A stretch of DNA of 64,000 nt from Dendrocalamus latiflorus (GCA_017311315.1 CM029620.1:2299787-2363786), one strand, 5' to 3'; shown: positions 1 to 12,569, counted from the first letter of the stretch. Notes: generated from the letters alone by a model not told the origin. Translations and numbers: made by a program.

Positions 1-55
1 TATATATATATATATATATAATACACACACATGTATGTATGTATATATATATATC

Positions 56-120
<65 letters not shown>
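1..120. repeat. TA-rich microsatellite
   Basis: Nearly pure TA dinucleotide repeat with a short interruption of ATGT/CACA motifs around 21-60. It begins at the window edge, so its full length is unknown. It directly abuts the LTR-type sequence that starts near 145. Confidence 0.97.
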
Positions 121-122
<2 letters not shown>

Positions 123-364
123 ATCTATGAGGAAGAGCTAACCGGCTCTGATACCAATTGTTGGACCGAAATGGCGACAGGGGGGGTGAATGTTGCTCAC
201 TAAAAATTCGTCCCCCACAAATACCCATGATGAATTCTCCTTCAATAGCTATAAAGAAAAGCTATGAAGTGATTGAAACAAGTTCTCTAGAAGAAACACT
301 GAAAAGACACAAGAACAAGACAAAACGATAAACAAACTACCTAAGCAAAACACAAACCAGAACA

Positions 365-560
365 GCCTGTCAGGGCCAGTCATACCGGTGTACATGGGCC
401 GGTCAGACCGCCTGTACACCGCCGGTCTGACCGCCATGTATGGGCCGGTCTGATCGGCCGGGTTCGGTCTGACCGTTCGCTCAATGCCGGTCTGACCGTC
501 ATAGGAGAAGCGATCTGACCGCCAAGGGAGGGCCGGTCTGACCGGTCCCCTAATCCCAGA
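365..560. repeat. Cluster of palindromic GGTCTGACCG repeats
   Basis: About eight imperfect copies of a GGTCTGACCG-type palindrome occur at irregular spacing of roughly 20 bp, interspersed with GC-rich spacers, inside the LTR-like region. The two ORFs crossing it (249-668 and 380-646, minus strand) are low-complexity by-products of the repeat and are not called as genes. Confidence 0.8.
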
Positions 561-1444
561 GCAAACCGAGGGCAGACTGAAAAACCTGAAACTCGAGAAA
601 TACTGCAGATCTTTGAAAACCTGAGAGAACAGGGGTTTGCTTCCAATCCTTTTGGCCCAGAGCCTCACTACAACAACCTAAAAAGCAAGAGGGCTTTGGG
701 AAACAAAGGAAACAAACTCAAAAGAAAGAATTCCATATTATGACAAAAATATGAAATTATTGCAAGAGCTGAACCAAAATCCAAATTCCTTTCCAATCTT
801 TGATCCTTTGCTTATGAAACTTTGATAATATCTAAGTAATAGCCTCAGGACTTAAGATACCGAGTTTCATGCCATCTCATGAAGGAAAACAAGATTCACA
901 CCAAAACCCTAGAAATGAGAACATGAACACAGGAAGGCTAAAAATGAGATTCTTGCAAATCGATCAAATTGCTCTTGGAACTAGATGACCAAAGGGTCTA
1001 GAAATGCAATTCCATCACAGAGCAATCCATTTTGCCACTCCCCATCAAGAATCGAGCCAAAACACAAAAACTCAAAAATCAAGCATAGAGAGCATCGAAG
1101 GAAAACACGGGAGGCAGGAGCATCTCAACTGAAATAAATTCATTCCCATAAGCACAAGGATCACAAAGGAGTCCCGGTACGCTATTGAATATAGAGGAAT
1201 GATTACATGAGGAATCAACTCCTTCCCACTCTCCCAATCTCAAGAATACCAAAAACTCACATGCACACACACAGAGAAGACCACGAAGGAGACATGAACT
1301 GCTGCCCTCAACTACTCTCCAACAGCTCTCAACAACTAAAGCCTAAAGCCAAACAACCTCTCCAAAGGCCATTTTGACTAAAGTAAAACCCTAAAGCCAT
1401 GCACTCCCTCTCACAAGATATGCATGTACTTGAGAATCCCTCTC

Positions 1445-1454
1445 CTATTTATAG
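1445..1454 (-). promoter_or_regulatory. TATA box of the reverse-oriented LTR
   Basis: CTATAAATAG on the minus strand followed by GAGAGGG, with GC-rich upstream DNA (1460-1740) and an A-rich transcribed side. Inferred from sequence context only. Confidence 0.45.
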
Positions 1455-1789
1455 CCCTTTGGCTAACGGGTCTCCAACCCGTTATGCCCGCTAAATCCCG
1501 AACGGAACCGCTTCCACCTGTGGAGCTTTGCGCTTTTACCGAAACGCCCCTCCTGCACCTTCCGGGAAACTTCCGCGTTCCTTGTCGTCCAAGCCTCGCA
1601 ACCACCTCGAGTCTCCGCCGTCTTCGACACATCCGACCGTTCTGACCTCGACACCGCTTGTATCTAGTCCGGTCATCTCGTGTCTCGCCACGACTCCGCC
1701 TCAACATCCTGCAGCCATCACAGACAAGAAACACATCAAATAGCACCGCTCGACACATGTAAGAATAAATAGCATTAATGAACCAACTT

Positions 1790-3578
1790 ACGCATGAAAG
1801 AGCCCAAACCTGTCAAATCAAGAGAATATGCATCCTAATCACTTTGACCAGGTTTGATCAAGTCCGACCGAGACTGATTGCACCACGCAACGACATGGTC
1901 CGAACCACACAAACCAAACTCGACTTTTACTCATCACAAACATGGGGTCATAACCACATGGTCTCTCACTCTCTCTCTCTCTCTCTCTCGGCGGTCTCCT
2001 CCTCTCCAGGATTCAGATTGGGACCAGCGCCATGCCGCCTCGGCCTCCCCAATCCTGGCACCTCCGCTGCGGTCCCCTCCGTGCGCCTCACCTCCCCTAC
2101 TCGTCTCTCCCCTCGCACCGTTAGTCCCACTATGCCACGCCGCCTTGGCACCACCAGCCATGGCTGCCGCACATCTCTTGCCGGGTTTGCTGCTATCAGA
2201 TCAGTGGCCTACGGCCTATATCTGGCGCCTCCTCCCTCGGATGCATCCTGGGTTTGTGGTTGATTTGTTTGCTATTTTGATTTGGGTCGATTTGGTTTGC
2301 TCATGATGTGATAGGCATGGAGGTGTGCTACCTTGGCTAGTCACATCCGAGCTAGAAGCCGCTCGCACACTAGGGGAATGCGTGGTGGTGGTTGGGTGCG
2401 TGGCTATGCCGATGGTAGTGCATCGCCGCCGGTCTTCATCTATGGTAAACCTTCCTCTACCTCCGGTTGGTGCTCTCTGTGCTGGTCCCCTGGTGCCCTA
2501 GCGATGCTATGCCATTCTGTTGATTGCTAGTTGGCTATGGGTCTACATGATTTACTTCTAAGAATTGGATACTATTGCTGAGCATAGACGGAAGCTACCT
2601 TTGTTGGTAGATCATCAAGCTTCCTTGGTCGGTTGTGTAGTATTGCCCTTCTCCTATGGTCTGATGCCCTGGGGCTTGCTTCCTGGCTCCTGGTCAACGG
2701 CCTTGGTTCGGTTCTTGTGGTCGCCGATGAGGCTTAACTATGTTGTTCCTAGTTTGGAATGGGGAAGAGAAGAAGAGCTGGGTTTTCACTGATGCCGTGC
2801 TCAGTGTTTCCTCTGGCTTCTCTTCTCTTCTTATTCCGCTGGCTGGGTATGCCTCTCTTTCTTGTGGCCGTGCTATCCAGAGGTGATGCACTGTGTTTTT
2901 GGAGGGTGCTGTCCTGACTTCACTATTCTATATGGGTGGCCGGTTGATATTATGTTGGTAATCAAATAGAACTTTGTCTCTTTTGCTTGGCTAGCTTCTG
3001 CCTGAGCTTCACACATTGCTACGCTGTCATTTTACTGTAGCTGCGGGCTGTTTATGGATATCTGGAACAGTTGGCTGGTTTCCAATGTCCTTTGAATATT
3101 TCAAGTTTGTTTATGCTGAGTGATGATCCTATGGTTGTGAGAGGTGCCGACTAGCCCCCGGACAGTTAGGTATCTCTGTGAACGGACTACCCTACCCGAA
3201 ATTAACCTTTAGGGTTCTAACGGCAATTTCTTCGCTTTCCTTCCTTTTTCTTTTCCAGGGGTATTACAATGGTTTTTACCACTAGAGCGCTTGTGTGAAC
3301 GAACTGAATGCCGATAACCTGGTAAGCTGTTTCAAAAAGGCTATCCTGGTAAACTGTTTCGAAATTGCAACAGCGAAATCGTCCCGTTTGTTGTTCGAGG
3401 GAAGTCATAAGTCATAAACTAAAATGAACTAAACCAATAAAGAATTAAAAGTATATAGGACATGATTGATTATTCGGTGTTACATTATGGTTTCGATGTT
3501 ACACTATGGAACTGTTTTTTAATACAAATATTAGGAAATATGAAATATAGTCTTGTATATATTGTCTTGCGTAACGTA
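1790..3578. other. Unassigned intergenic DNA with a CT microsatellite
   Basis: Holds a CT dinucleotide run at about 1966-1990 next to a GC-rich stretch (2000-2260), then mixed-composition DNA. Short ORFs here have no recognisable domain. The missing first exon of the downstream oxidosqualene cyclase was looked for here and not found. Confidence 0.6.
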
Positions 3579-3830
3579 CACTACTACAGAAAACCGTATT
3601 ACAGATGGTTCAAAAACGTCATCACAGACGATTTTCTGAACCATCTGAATTTATGGGTCAGAGATAATCGATGGTTATCATAGATGGTTTTCGAACCGTC
3701 TGTGGTGTAAATATCTCAGACGGTTCATAACTAAAAACCGTCTGTGATATATCAATATCACTTAAAAACCGTCTGTGATATTGATATATCACAGACGATT
3801 TTTAGTTAAAAACCGTCTGTGATATTCTTT
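3579..3830. repeat. Left subterminal repeats of the CACTA element
   Basis: Alternating direct and inverted copies of a CACAGACGGTTTTT-like motif, for example around 3680-3820, often forming short stem-loops of the type AAAACCGTCTGTGATA/TATCACAGACG. Confidence 0.85.
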
Positions 3831-4105
3831 TCTACCCCTAAATCTATTCCTGTTTATTGGCTAGCCTCAGGAAATGCTAGCCATGCCCTCTGAAACAAGC
3901 AGATCAACATGTACATGTATACATACAATTCACATCTCAATTCATTTCACAAACATAAAACATCCAATTCACATCGCACTTCATTTCACAAACATAAAGC
4001 ATCCATTTCGCAAATCAATTAATTGAAATGAAATAAAATATCCATTAACAAATACACAATTACAAAAGATCTACATTGCATTTGCACTTAGATGGTAACA
4101 TTGCA

Positions 4106-4310
4106 TTTTTTTATTGCTCTATCACTCCGGAATCGAGATCTCGCAAAAGGAACTGATCCATAATCAACGAACTTGTGAGGCTGCACAAGCTATACTTGGA
4201 TGGTGCATGATTGCCATTCAAGTATTGCTTGTGCAGCTTACAAGTTCGTTGATTATGGATCTGTTCCTTTCGCGAGAGCTCGATTCTGGAGTGATAAGAG
4301 CAATAAAAAA
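4106..4310. other. Near-perfect 205-bp hairpin inside the CACTA element
   Basis: The stretch 4106-4200 and the reverse complement of 4218-4310 match with only about 6-8 differences over about 93 bp, around a 17-nt loop (4201-4217). The pairing includes an uninterrupted block with ATAATCAACGAACTTGT. It is not one of the short CACAGACGG subterminal repeats. If transcribed it would give a long foldback RNA of the sort that can feed miRNA or hairpin-siRNA processing. Transcription cannot be judged from the sequence. Confidence 0.7.
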
Positions 4311-4546
4311 TCATTGTGCGTAGTGGAACTCTCCATCTAATCTTTTGACTTTAGACTACAAAAACCAAGCGCACTCTCCAAGAATTTTTGCAAGGTCCGG
4401 CTGTTTCAATGCAGTTGTAGAGATGGGCGTAGCCTGTCGATAGGAATATCAATGCGCGTACATATATAACCTGACAAGTATGAAACAAATATGGGAAGAT
4501 TGACAAACCTTAGAATTGGTGATCTTCGAGGAATCGAGGAGTAGTC

Positions 4547-6862
4547 TCATATGGTAGCAAACGTAGAATCCACATGTGTTGCCCGGCTGCTGCTAGTGGC
4601 ACTGCAAAAAATAGAATGTGTTAAATCAAAAGGCATTACTACTAAGTGTTGTATAGGATTAATTAATGTGTAGCTAGCGAATACCCGAAAATTGCGAACA
4701 TGTTTCAAGGGCTTGGCCCCTGTCGTCGAGCCACATGTTTGTGCAATTGTATTAAAGAAATAACATAGCCTCATGATTGTCTTCGGACTTTGATCATCAA
4801 AATATTTCTAATTGCAATAGGGAGCATCTGTGTCATCAGCACATGACAATCATGAGACTTCATGCCATTTAACTTCAAATCTTGCATCGAAACAAGTTTC
4901 TTCACGTTGCCAGAGTAATCAGACGGAACTTTGACACCACGCAAGCACTGGCATTGTTCTGTTTTCTCAGTCTTGGACAGAGTGTAACACGCAGGGGGAA
5001 GGTACGTTCGTCCATTATCAGTGCATGTCAGTGCTAACTCAGGCCTGATGTCCATATCAGCCAAGTCAAGCCGTGCGTTGACGCCGTCCTTTGTTTTATC
5101 ACGAATGTTCAATAAGAGACTAATCAAGCTGTCGCATACATTCTTTTCTACGTGCATGACGTCGATGCAGTGTCGAACATCTAGGTACTCCCAATAAGGT
5201 AAGTCCCAAAATATTGATCTCTTCTTCCAGGTGTTCTTCTCATGAGCCATCAACTTACGTCCCTTTCCAAGAACAACATCTAAATCCTTAACCATATTGT
5301 AAATCTCTTTTCCCCTTAAATGCTTTGGAGCTGAACCGTCTTCCTTCTCTCCGTCAAATTGTTTCTTCATCTTGCGGTATGGGTGAGCCCTCCGAAGGAA
5401 CCGGCGGTGACGCATGTAGACGGTTTGCGTGAGTGTTTCAGCCACACACTCTCGGTACCATCTAAACAGTGAGTACAAGCTTTGGTACTTTTTGTACTAT
5501 GGCCCAATAGGTTACCAAGGGCAGGATAATCATTTATGGTGCAGAACAATAAGGAGCGCAAAATGAAGTTCTCTCATTTGTATGCATCCCATACATGTAC
5601 CCCTTCATTCCATAGTACTTTTAGATCTTCCACCAACAGTGCTAGGAACACAACAATATCATTCCCAGGTTGCTTTGGCCCTTGGATAAGTATCGACAGC
5701 AAAATATACTTTCGCTTCATACACAACCAAGGAGAAAGGTTATAGATGCAGAGAGTCACGGGCCATGTGCTATGTCGGCTGCTCATGCTACTGAAAGGAT
5801 TCATTCCATCTGTACTTAGTCCAAACCTTATATTCCTTAGTTCTGCACCGAAGTTTGCAAAACTCCTATCAATGTTTCTCCACTAGGCGGAATCAACAAG
5901 GTGTCTTAGCATTCCATCCTTCTTGCGCTCCTCCGAGTGCCAACGCAGCAATTTTGCCTCATTTGGATTTACAAAAACCTTTTCAAACGGGGAATTATAG
6001 GAAAATACCATGCCACCTTAGTAGGAGGTTCTTTCTTCGCCTCTGTTCCCTCGCCATCATCTGATTGATTGTTACGTTTGTATCGGGATGCGTTGCACAC
6101 CGGACATACATGCATGTTTGCATACTCTTTACGGTAGAGGATACAGTCGTTCGGACATGCATGTATTCTTTCTACTTCCATTCCCAATGGACAAAGAACC
6201 TTCTTGGCTTTATACGTTGTTTTAGGCAACTTATTTCCCTTCGGAAGCATGTCCGCTAAAAGACCTAGCAGCGCCGTGAAACTCTTGTCGGACCAACCGT
6301 TGCTTGCCTTCAATTTCAACAGTTCAAGCATGGCCGACAACCTCGTGTACTTTGACCTGCAGCACGTGAACAAAGGTTTCTCCGAGTCCTCCATTAAGCC
6401 CCGGAATTTAACATACTCTCTCTCATCATAGTTCTCTTCTACATCGCAAAGCATCTGATCCAGATTGTCATCGTGCAACCTATCCGAATCCGAACCACAA
6501 TCGACATCATCCGGCGGCATGTCATTTACTTCACCGGCGATGTCATCCGGCGGCATATCATTCACTTCACCGGCGATGTCATCCGGTGGCATATCATTCA
6601 CTTCACCGGCGATGTCATCTGGCGGCATATGATCATTCACTTCGCCATGACTGGTCCAACACGTATAATCCTTTTTGAAACCCCTCCAAATCAAGTGCGC
6701 TTCAATTTGCCCTCGGTATTTAAACATCTTTAAATTCTCGCAGTCAGTGCATGGACAGTACATATATTCCACCCCCTTATTCAACATATCCTCCTCGGCA
6801 GCTCTTGTAAAAGCAGACACGCCATTAATGTACTCTTCACTCATATGGCTTGCGGCATACAT
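4547..6862 (-). pseudogene. CACTA transposase TPA/TNP2 (Transposase_21-type), broken
   Basis: The gene reads right to left. Near 6862 is the N-terminal transposase-associated domain (context SWMYAASHMSEEY, with CPCTDCEN and HLIWRGF). It is followed by an acidic repeat region and a TNP2 core with CPNDCILYRKEYA, CPVCNASRYK and WYFPIIPRLKRF (to about 5969). The TNP2 core continues in other frames: MNPFSSMSSRHSTWPVTLCI at 5804-5574, then TINDYPALGNLLGHS and CTHCLDGTES at 5561-5367, then FDGEKE, WELPYWE-like and IDVMHVEKNVCDSL at 5478-4771. A last piece, LCYFFNTIAQ, lies near 4774-4730. The frame changes at least three times and the C-terminus is missing, so no functional transposase is possible. 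The family normally acts in the nucleus on CACTA ends. Confidence 0.88.
6509..6648 (-). repeat. In-frame 36-bp minisatellite in the transposase
   Basis: About four copies of a 36-bp unit that encodes a 12-residue repeat (GEVNDMPPDDIA) on the minus strand, just after the TPA-type N-terminal domain. The last copy carries small differences, including an added His codon. Confidence 0.9.
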
Positions 6863-7269
6863 CCAACTTCGGTCCTACATTATGTATATATATAACAATT
6901 TAGTATTAAAAATTAAATTAATTAATTATTCTACATATATATATATATCACATGCATTCAAGCTTTGCTAGCTTAATTCATATTATAAACACAACAGCTA
7001 TTATATAATCAACAATTTTGCAAACCATCTTCAATAATACTGACCAATTACTTACATCTAAATTGTAATGCAAAGAAAAATAAATTTTATTACTAACCAT
7101 ATCTAGAGCAACCAGGAAAGTATGAATCTTCAAAGCCCAATCCCTGCCTCCTCCCACCTAATTAGTTAGCCTGAAATCGCCTAGCTTACCTCCTGAGCGA
7201 AAGAGTGAAGCACCGGTTAGATCTGGATCGAAATGAAGACACATGCGGTTCTGAGCAGCGCAATAAATG

Positions 7270-7629
7270 GCTAGCGTCATTATCACAGACGGTTTGTAAT
7301 AAAAAACCGTATATGATAATCCTGGGATTATCACAGACGGGTTTTAATACAAAGCGTCTGTGATAATCAGCTTATCACAGACGATTTTTAATAAAAAATC
7401 ATCTGTGATAATTCCAGATTATCACAGACGGTTTTTAACACAAACCGTCTGTGATACTAAAGTATCACAGACGGTTCATCGGTAAGAACCGTCTGTGATA
7501 CTCTTTTTCTCCGACACCACCAACACAGACGGTGTCCAAATTAAAACCGTTTGTGCTAGTGTCGATCACAGACGGTTTTGTCAAACCGTCTGTGATTGGC
7601 CGTCTAGTATTAGGCTTTCTGTAGTAGTA
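7270..7629. repeat. Right subterminal repeats of the CACTA element
   Basis: At least ten copies of TCACAGACGGTTTT in alternating orientation, mirroring those at 3579-3830. Confidence 0.88.
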
Positions 7630-7970
7630 GATTCTACGTGTACAGGTACTAGTAGAAAAGTAATGGATATTTTTCGTACTTGCTTTGTATTATTTGTTGT
7701 ATGCTGGCCCCACACTGATGAATTTTCTTAGAATTATTTCAACTATTACAAAAAGTCTTATAGTGTACTGTATCCCTCTTGCAGTTTGCAAGACAAAACC
7801 ATCTCCAAACAAACCCTCCAGCCATCAAGCTTAAGGAGAATTCGGAAGTCACGGAAGAAATTATATTAACTGCGTTGAGGCACGCTCTTAATGAATATTC
7901 TTCTTTGCAAGCACATGATGGGCATTGGCCTGGTGGTTATAGCGGGATTTTGTTCATTCTGCCTCTCATG

Positions 7971-8755
7971 GTATGTGTTTTATTAATTTAAGGTGAAATT
8001 AGATCAATAACATCGTAAAGAAGTAAAAATTTGGAAAACAACATCACAAAGAAGTTTTAAGAAATGACATCATAATAACTATTTATCATGGGAAATAACA
8101 ATCCCGTGGGTAAAATGATTTTTTCCGTCCTGGTTTTTTGCAGGTCGCAACGGATCCATGGGATATTCTGTAATAGTGTTATTTTCTATAATGAATGGTG
8201 ATTGCGATGTGATTCTTTCTTTTTGTGATGCTATTTCTCTGGTTTCACTTTTTTGCAATCTAACTGAAGTAATTTTCTCTTGTTTCACAGTGACCTAGTG
8301 AATGTTAGAACACAATACGTCAATACAGCTTTTTATGTCAGTAAAGATGTTGCCCCGCTTTCCAGTACCGACAACATTTCATAACTAAAAACTTTTTTGA
8401 TACCGACAAAAAATAATCGAACTATGATCAGCCGTATAATATGCCCGAAACAGTACTGCTGTGAAAAGGCGTTGCTTCTACTCCAAATTCAAGGTTTCCA
8501 GATTTCCGGATACCATAAGTGTTACCCACCCACCCACAAAATTTACAGTTCACATACCAAATAATTATCCGTTGCAGTAGTGTGCACCTGTGCTATAGAT
8601 TAGCATTGTAAGGGTGAAACCGTCATAGCTCCACTATAGCCCGTGATGAGTGTAAGCCTTTTCTAATGAGGAAGAGTACCATATCCGCAACGAGTGTAGG
8701 TGAGCCATTTAGTCTTTCGACCTGCAGCAATATAACGGTCAAACAAAAATGCTAT
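7971..8755. other. OSC intron 2, 5' part
   Basis: AT-rich intron sequence after a good GTATGT donor. No coding, tRNA or recognisable transposon ends were seen before the solo-LTR-like element at 8756. Confidence 0.6.
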
Positions 8756-10658
8756 TGTAACACCCCAGTCAAACAATAACCCGGAATGATACCAAACTAG
8801 TAGTATAACAACATTGAACTAAATATGCTACACAAAATTTCGGCAGAACCTCCTTTGTTTACTGTCTAAATCAGGGGTTTCAATAAGCATAATTCAAAAG
8901 AGATGAGTAACATCAAGTAATATAATCAAGACTAAGCACAATTGGCTTAAGTATACTAGAGCATCCATAGTTATAATATTTAGAAAACAATGAACGGAAG
9001 CATCATAAAAGAATTCTAATCCTTTATTACAATTTAAAACCAATGATCAATAGTCATCTTCTACTTAAGTAGTTCAAGCAAATAGCATTTTATTTTCTCT
9101 CCTCTTCCATTGTGGATAGATCATGCAAAGTGCAATAATACTAATCTGTCATTTTCCCCATGCATGCCGGTCACATAAAGGTACCTAAAACAAACACAAC
9201 AATAGCAAGAGTGAGTCCAACGACTCAGCAAATATAATAGATAGTAACAAGTACATTTAAGAACATCACTTCACAAATCTATCCATCAACCATATAAACA
9301 AGCCATGCTATGCAAGATGAACAAAAATCTCTTTCTCTTTTGCATTTTACCGGTAATGCAAAGTGTGCATCCGTTGATACACACCCATGCCTGTACCATC
9401 TGGTACAGGGACCAATTGCCCATACTCCGCAAGTATGGGGACCTTTAGCCGTCATGTCATCAACATGACGGGGACCTCGGCGCTTGGTCATCTCGTGACC
9501 AAGACTTCAATAAATCAGCATGATGCATATGCGTGAATGTCTCAATAAATAAAATTTGCATCCACAATATCTATGCATCAGAAATACTCATTAACACTTA
9601 AAATTGCAATCGACCATAAACAGCACCAATACATCCTTACCATAACTATGAACACATATACTCATAATATAGATCAAACATCAACAAGTCATCAAACATC
9701 AACAATCCACACTATCAATTTTTAAACCATCATTATACTTGCCTTAACCGCGAGAAAACGGGGGATGTGCAGAAGGTGCTGCCCCTGGGATCCGTCCTCC
9801 ACCTGAATAATAATTATAATATTTGCTAAGATAATAGTAGCGGACCTTTGCCCAAATAAAAACAATTACGAACTAGTAAATTCGTTTAACTTGGTTCCAA
9901 TCCCCAAATCCTACAGGTCATCCTGCCTCCTCTGTGAACAGTCAACTTCAAAAATTCATATCTATTGTTACACGAGTCCGAATAGGGTGTTCTTAGACTT
10001 TCTGGAAAGATAATTAAATTATATAACTAAACCTAGTTGGTGAGCCTCCCTGATTCGGCCATCTTCTATCCGTACCATCCAATTTTCTAAAACATCAATT
10101 TCACGTCGTGTTCTCTGGACAGCGCACTAAAATTGCCATAACTTTCATCCCAAGTGTCCGAATCATGATTTCTTGACCTTCCTGGAAAGTTAAGATAATT
10201 ATCTACAACTTTCATAATATGGAGATCCTCTGATTCTCCCATTTTATAATCGCCCAAACCAATCTACCAAAACCTGACAGAAATCTCCCGATTTGCAGAA
10301 CAGTCCTACAAGAAAAATCATAACTTCTGCTACAAAGGTCCAATCGGCAGCCAAAGGAAGATTTTTCCCACCGGTAGAAGAGCTTCAATGGGGGAGGGAG
10401 AGGGGGAGGAACTGCTGGGGCGCACAAGGGGCAGGGAGGGGCGGCGCAATGGGGGCAGGGGAGGGGCGGCTAGGGTTGGAGGGGGGTGGGCGCCTCCCCC
10501 CCCCCCCTCTTTGGCTGGTTTCCCCCTTGGACCTTGGCCCAGGCCCAGGTTGCCCGGAAAATTCAGAAAACCCTTCGAAACATTATTTCATTCTTTCCTT
10601 TAAGGTCCCCCCTCTCCAATTAAACAATTATTTCCCGAAAGACTTTTGGGATATTATA
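8756..10658. mobile_element. Solo LTR or LTR-like element with 5-bp target duplication
   Basis: Starts TGTAACACCCC and ends GGGATATTATA, a decayed form of the GGGATGTTACA ending expected for this terminus type. It is flanked on both sides by GCTAT (8751-8755 and 10659-10663), a 5-bp target site duplication. The 1.9-kb interior has a GC-rich, purine-heavy segment at 10380-10520 and no gag/pol coding. It most likely is a solo gypsy-type LTR in OSC intron 2. Orientation is not settled. Confidence 0.78.
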
Positions 10659-10663
10659 GCTAT

Positions 10664-11540
10664 AGGAGACTGACTATAAAAATGCAGGGACAGCAAATAA
10701 ATAAATAATTGTATTCTTGCGATTTTGTTTGGTGTTACATGTAGGTTATGCCTGCCAGTAATCTTCCCTTTGAATCCACCTTGGGAAGACCTATGGTATG
10801 CCATACTTGCCCAGATCGCCTACATACCCCTAGCCCTAAGGGAAACTGTAGGACCGATGATCTTTGCCACATTCTCACTTTCAATAAAATCAACTCCCTT
10901 TGAATGAAAAAGGTTTCTTCACTTCACTAGCTATAAAAAGCTAAGAAGATCATATGCCAGTGGCAGAGCTAACAAAGATGCATGGGCTACAGCTATACTC
11001 CCAAAACATTTGCCAAAATACCTATTATATACACCCCTAATACAAAAGGTATACACGCTCCTTCCTCAAATTGTCTCAGCAACCTACAGCCTATGAACCC
11101 AATAGACAAATAGCCAATAAGTCTAATGGCCCAGCTGCCGAAAGCCCACCAAGCCACAAGAGTGACACCCCCCTTGGTAGCCTGGCTCGGGATCAATCCC
11201 CATCGCTGCATCGCATCATACTTTTTGCCCTAACCGTCTCGCGTCATACTTCCACGGCGTCTTGCTACCCATAGACTTACGTGTCGTCTACTTTGTAAGG
11301 GCCATTAGGGTTAGCGTTGAAGAGGATGGTGAGGAGGCTGAAGAGATTTTGAGCGTGGTAGAGAATGTGTTTGGGTGAGTATGTATAGGGGAGAGAGAGA
11401 GGCGGAATTGGGAAAATTTTTAGCGGAATAGGCGCAGGGACGAAGTGGTGGAGCTATAATTCGTGGGGTGGGGGTTGGTGTATTTCTATTGGCTGGGATT
11501 GGGTTAGGGAGGATCGACAGGCCTAGCGATCAGGGATACA
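10664..11540. other. OSC intron 2 sequence, unassigned
   Basis: No gene recognised. CACTAGCTATAAAAAG near 10924 resembles a CACTA-type left end and could pair with the end at 12320, but the 3-bp flanks do not match, so it is not called. Confidence 0.45.
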
Positions 11541-12320
11541 TAATTATCACAGACAGTTTGAACCACAAACTGTTTGTGATACGTGATTGTTATAGACGGT
11601 TTGAGCCATAAACTGTTTATGATACACAATTATCGAAGACAATATTTGTATATACCAGTGCAATGTAAGTAGCTAGTCATAAAAGATAAAATAGCAAAGT
11701 TCCATACAGCTTATATATGCCCATTTGAAAGGTTTCGATGAGATCTACAACTTTGCAGTTAAGGCAAACCCCAAATTCCAAACAGAAGATAGAAAAATTT
11801 TCACAAAAATAGAAACCGAAATGTGCAACACAAATTTGAGGCTAAAGATGGCCGATTTTGATGGTCTTAGAGGATAACTAGTGCAAGCGGTCATTTTTTA
11901 TCGGGCTCGCCGTTAGCTTTCCAATGAGTATAAGAACGACAAAAATGGACATAGTATGCAAAAGTTATACCCGTTTGCTAAAGATATCTCGGAACAGAAT
12001 GCTATTCGGAATCAAGCGGGAGATTATGCAATTTTAGAGGATTGCAAGGCGGGAAATATATCATATACGATTTTTAATATAAACCATCTGTGATAACTTT
12101 ATTATCACATGCGGTTTAAATAAAAAAACCGTCTATGATACTTAACAGACGGTGCTCACCATAAACTGTCTGTGATATTATCTCTTCACAGACGGTTTTA
12201 ATCTCTGGCAGCGATACAGATGGTCTCTAAACTTAAACCGTCTATGATTACATCTAACACTGACAGTTTTGATGAACCATTTGTAATGAGACGTCTAATA
12301 CAAACCTTTCTATAGTAGTG
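11541..12320. mobile_element. CACTA-type element fragment
   Basis: Two clusters of ATCACAGACGGTT-like subterminal repeats (about 11541-11645 and 12060-12300) flank a 400-bp core. The right edge, TTTCTATAGTAGTG, is the reverse complement of CACTACTATAGAAA, a CACTA terminus matching the element at 3579. The left terminus was not located. Confidence 0.7.
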
Positions 12321-12530
12321 TGGGGGAGAGAGATCACCTCCACCTCATGAGGATATTCCCCACGCCCCACCTCCCACAGAGGAATTATAACCCCTAGGGA
12401 TGAGCCCAGTGGACTCTACACTTTGTCAATTTGCGCTCTGGAACATTAATACGCGATAGGCCAGAGACCTTTCCAAATATGTTCCTGTTTCGTGTGATTT
12501 GATTGTTTCCTGCAGAACAACCACGAAATA

Positions 12531-12532
<2 letters not shown>

Positions 12533-12567
<35 letters not shown>
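12533..12567. repeat. TA microsatellite
   Basis: Uninterrupted (TA)n run in OSC intron 2. Confidence 0.97.

Positions 12568-12569
<2 letters not shown>

Larger units (their letters stand above)
145..1790 (-). mobile_element. LTR of a retrotransposon, reverse orientation, with primer binding site
   Basis: GCTCTGATACCA at 145-156 is the reverse complement of the initiator tRNA-Met primer binding site. It is followed at once by an LTR-like start, TGTTGGACCG, at 159. Reading the minus strand, a TATA box (CTATAAATAG) lies at 1454-1445, so the LTR would be transcribed leftwards into the primer site, as expected of a 5' LTR. The body of the element would lie to the left, where only TA repeat is seen, so it is truncated. 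The far LTR edge could not be fixed; 1790 is a guess from the composition change. No gag/pol coding is visible, so copia, gypsy or TRIM assignment is open. Confidence 0.5.
3579..7629 (-). mobile_element. CACTA (En/Spm-type) DNA transposon, degraded
   Basis: The left end reads CACTACTACAGAAA at 3579. The right end, read on the other strand, has CTACTACAGAAAGCC with the terminal bases mutated, ending near 7629. Both ends carry many inverted copies of an ATCACAGACGGTT-type motif, the usual subterminal repeats of rice CACTA elements. Between them, minus-strand remnants of a TNP2-type transposase are recognisable. A clean 3-bp target duplication could not be confirmed (left flank GTA). At about 4 kb it is short for an autonomous CACTA element, which usually exceeds 10 kb, so it has large internal deletions. 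Confidence 0.88.

Noticed and set aside
1778..2530. ORFs at 1778-2306 and 2333-2530
   Set aside because: Overlapping frames with Ser/Pro/Leu-rich text around a CT repeat. No domain or splice structure recognised.
1..7784. First exon of the OSC
   Set aside because: No MWRL-type start with the usual WEFDP region was found between the CACTA element and the window start. It may lie outside the window or be lost.
10920..12320. Complete CACTA element from CACTAGCTATAAAAAG to TAGTAGTG
   Set aside because: The flanking trinucleotides do not match and the left end lacks subterminal repeats, so only the right-hand fragment is called.
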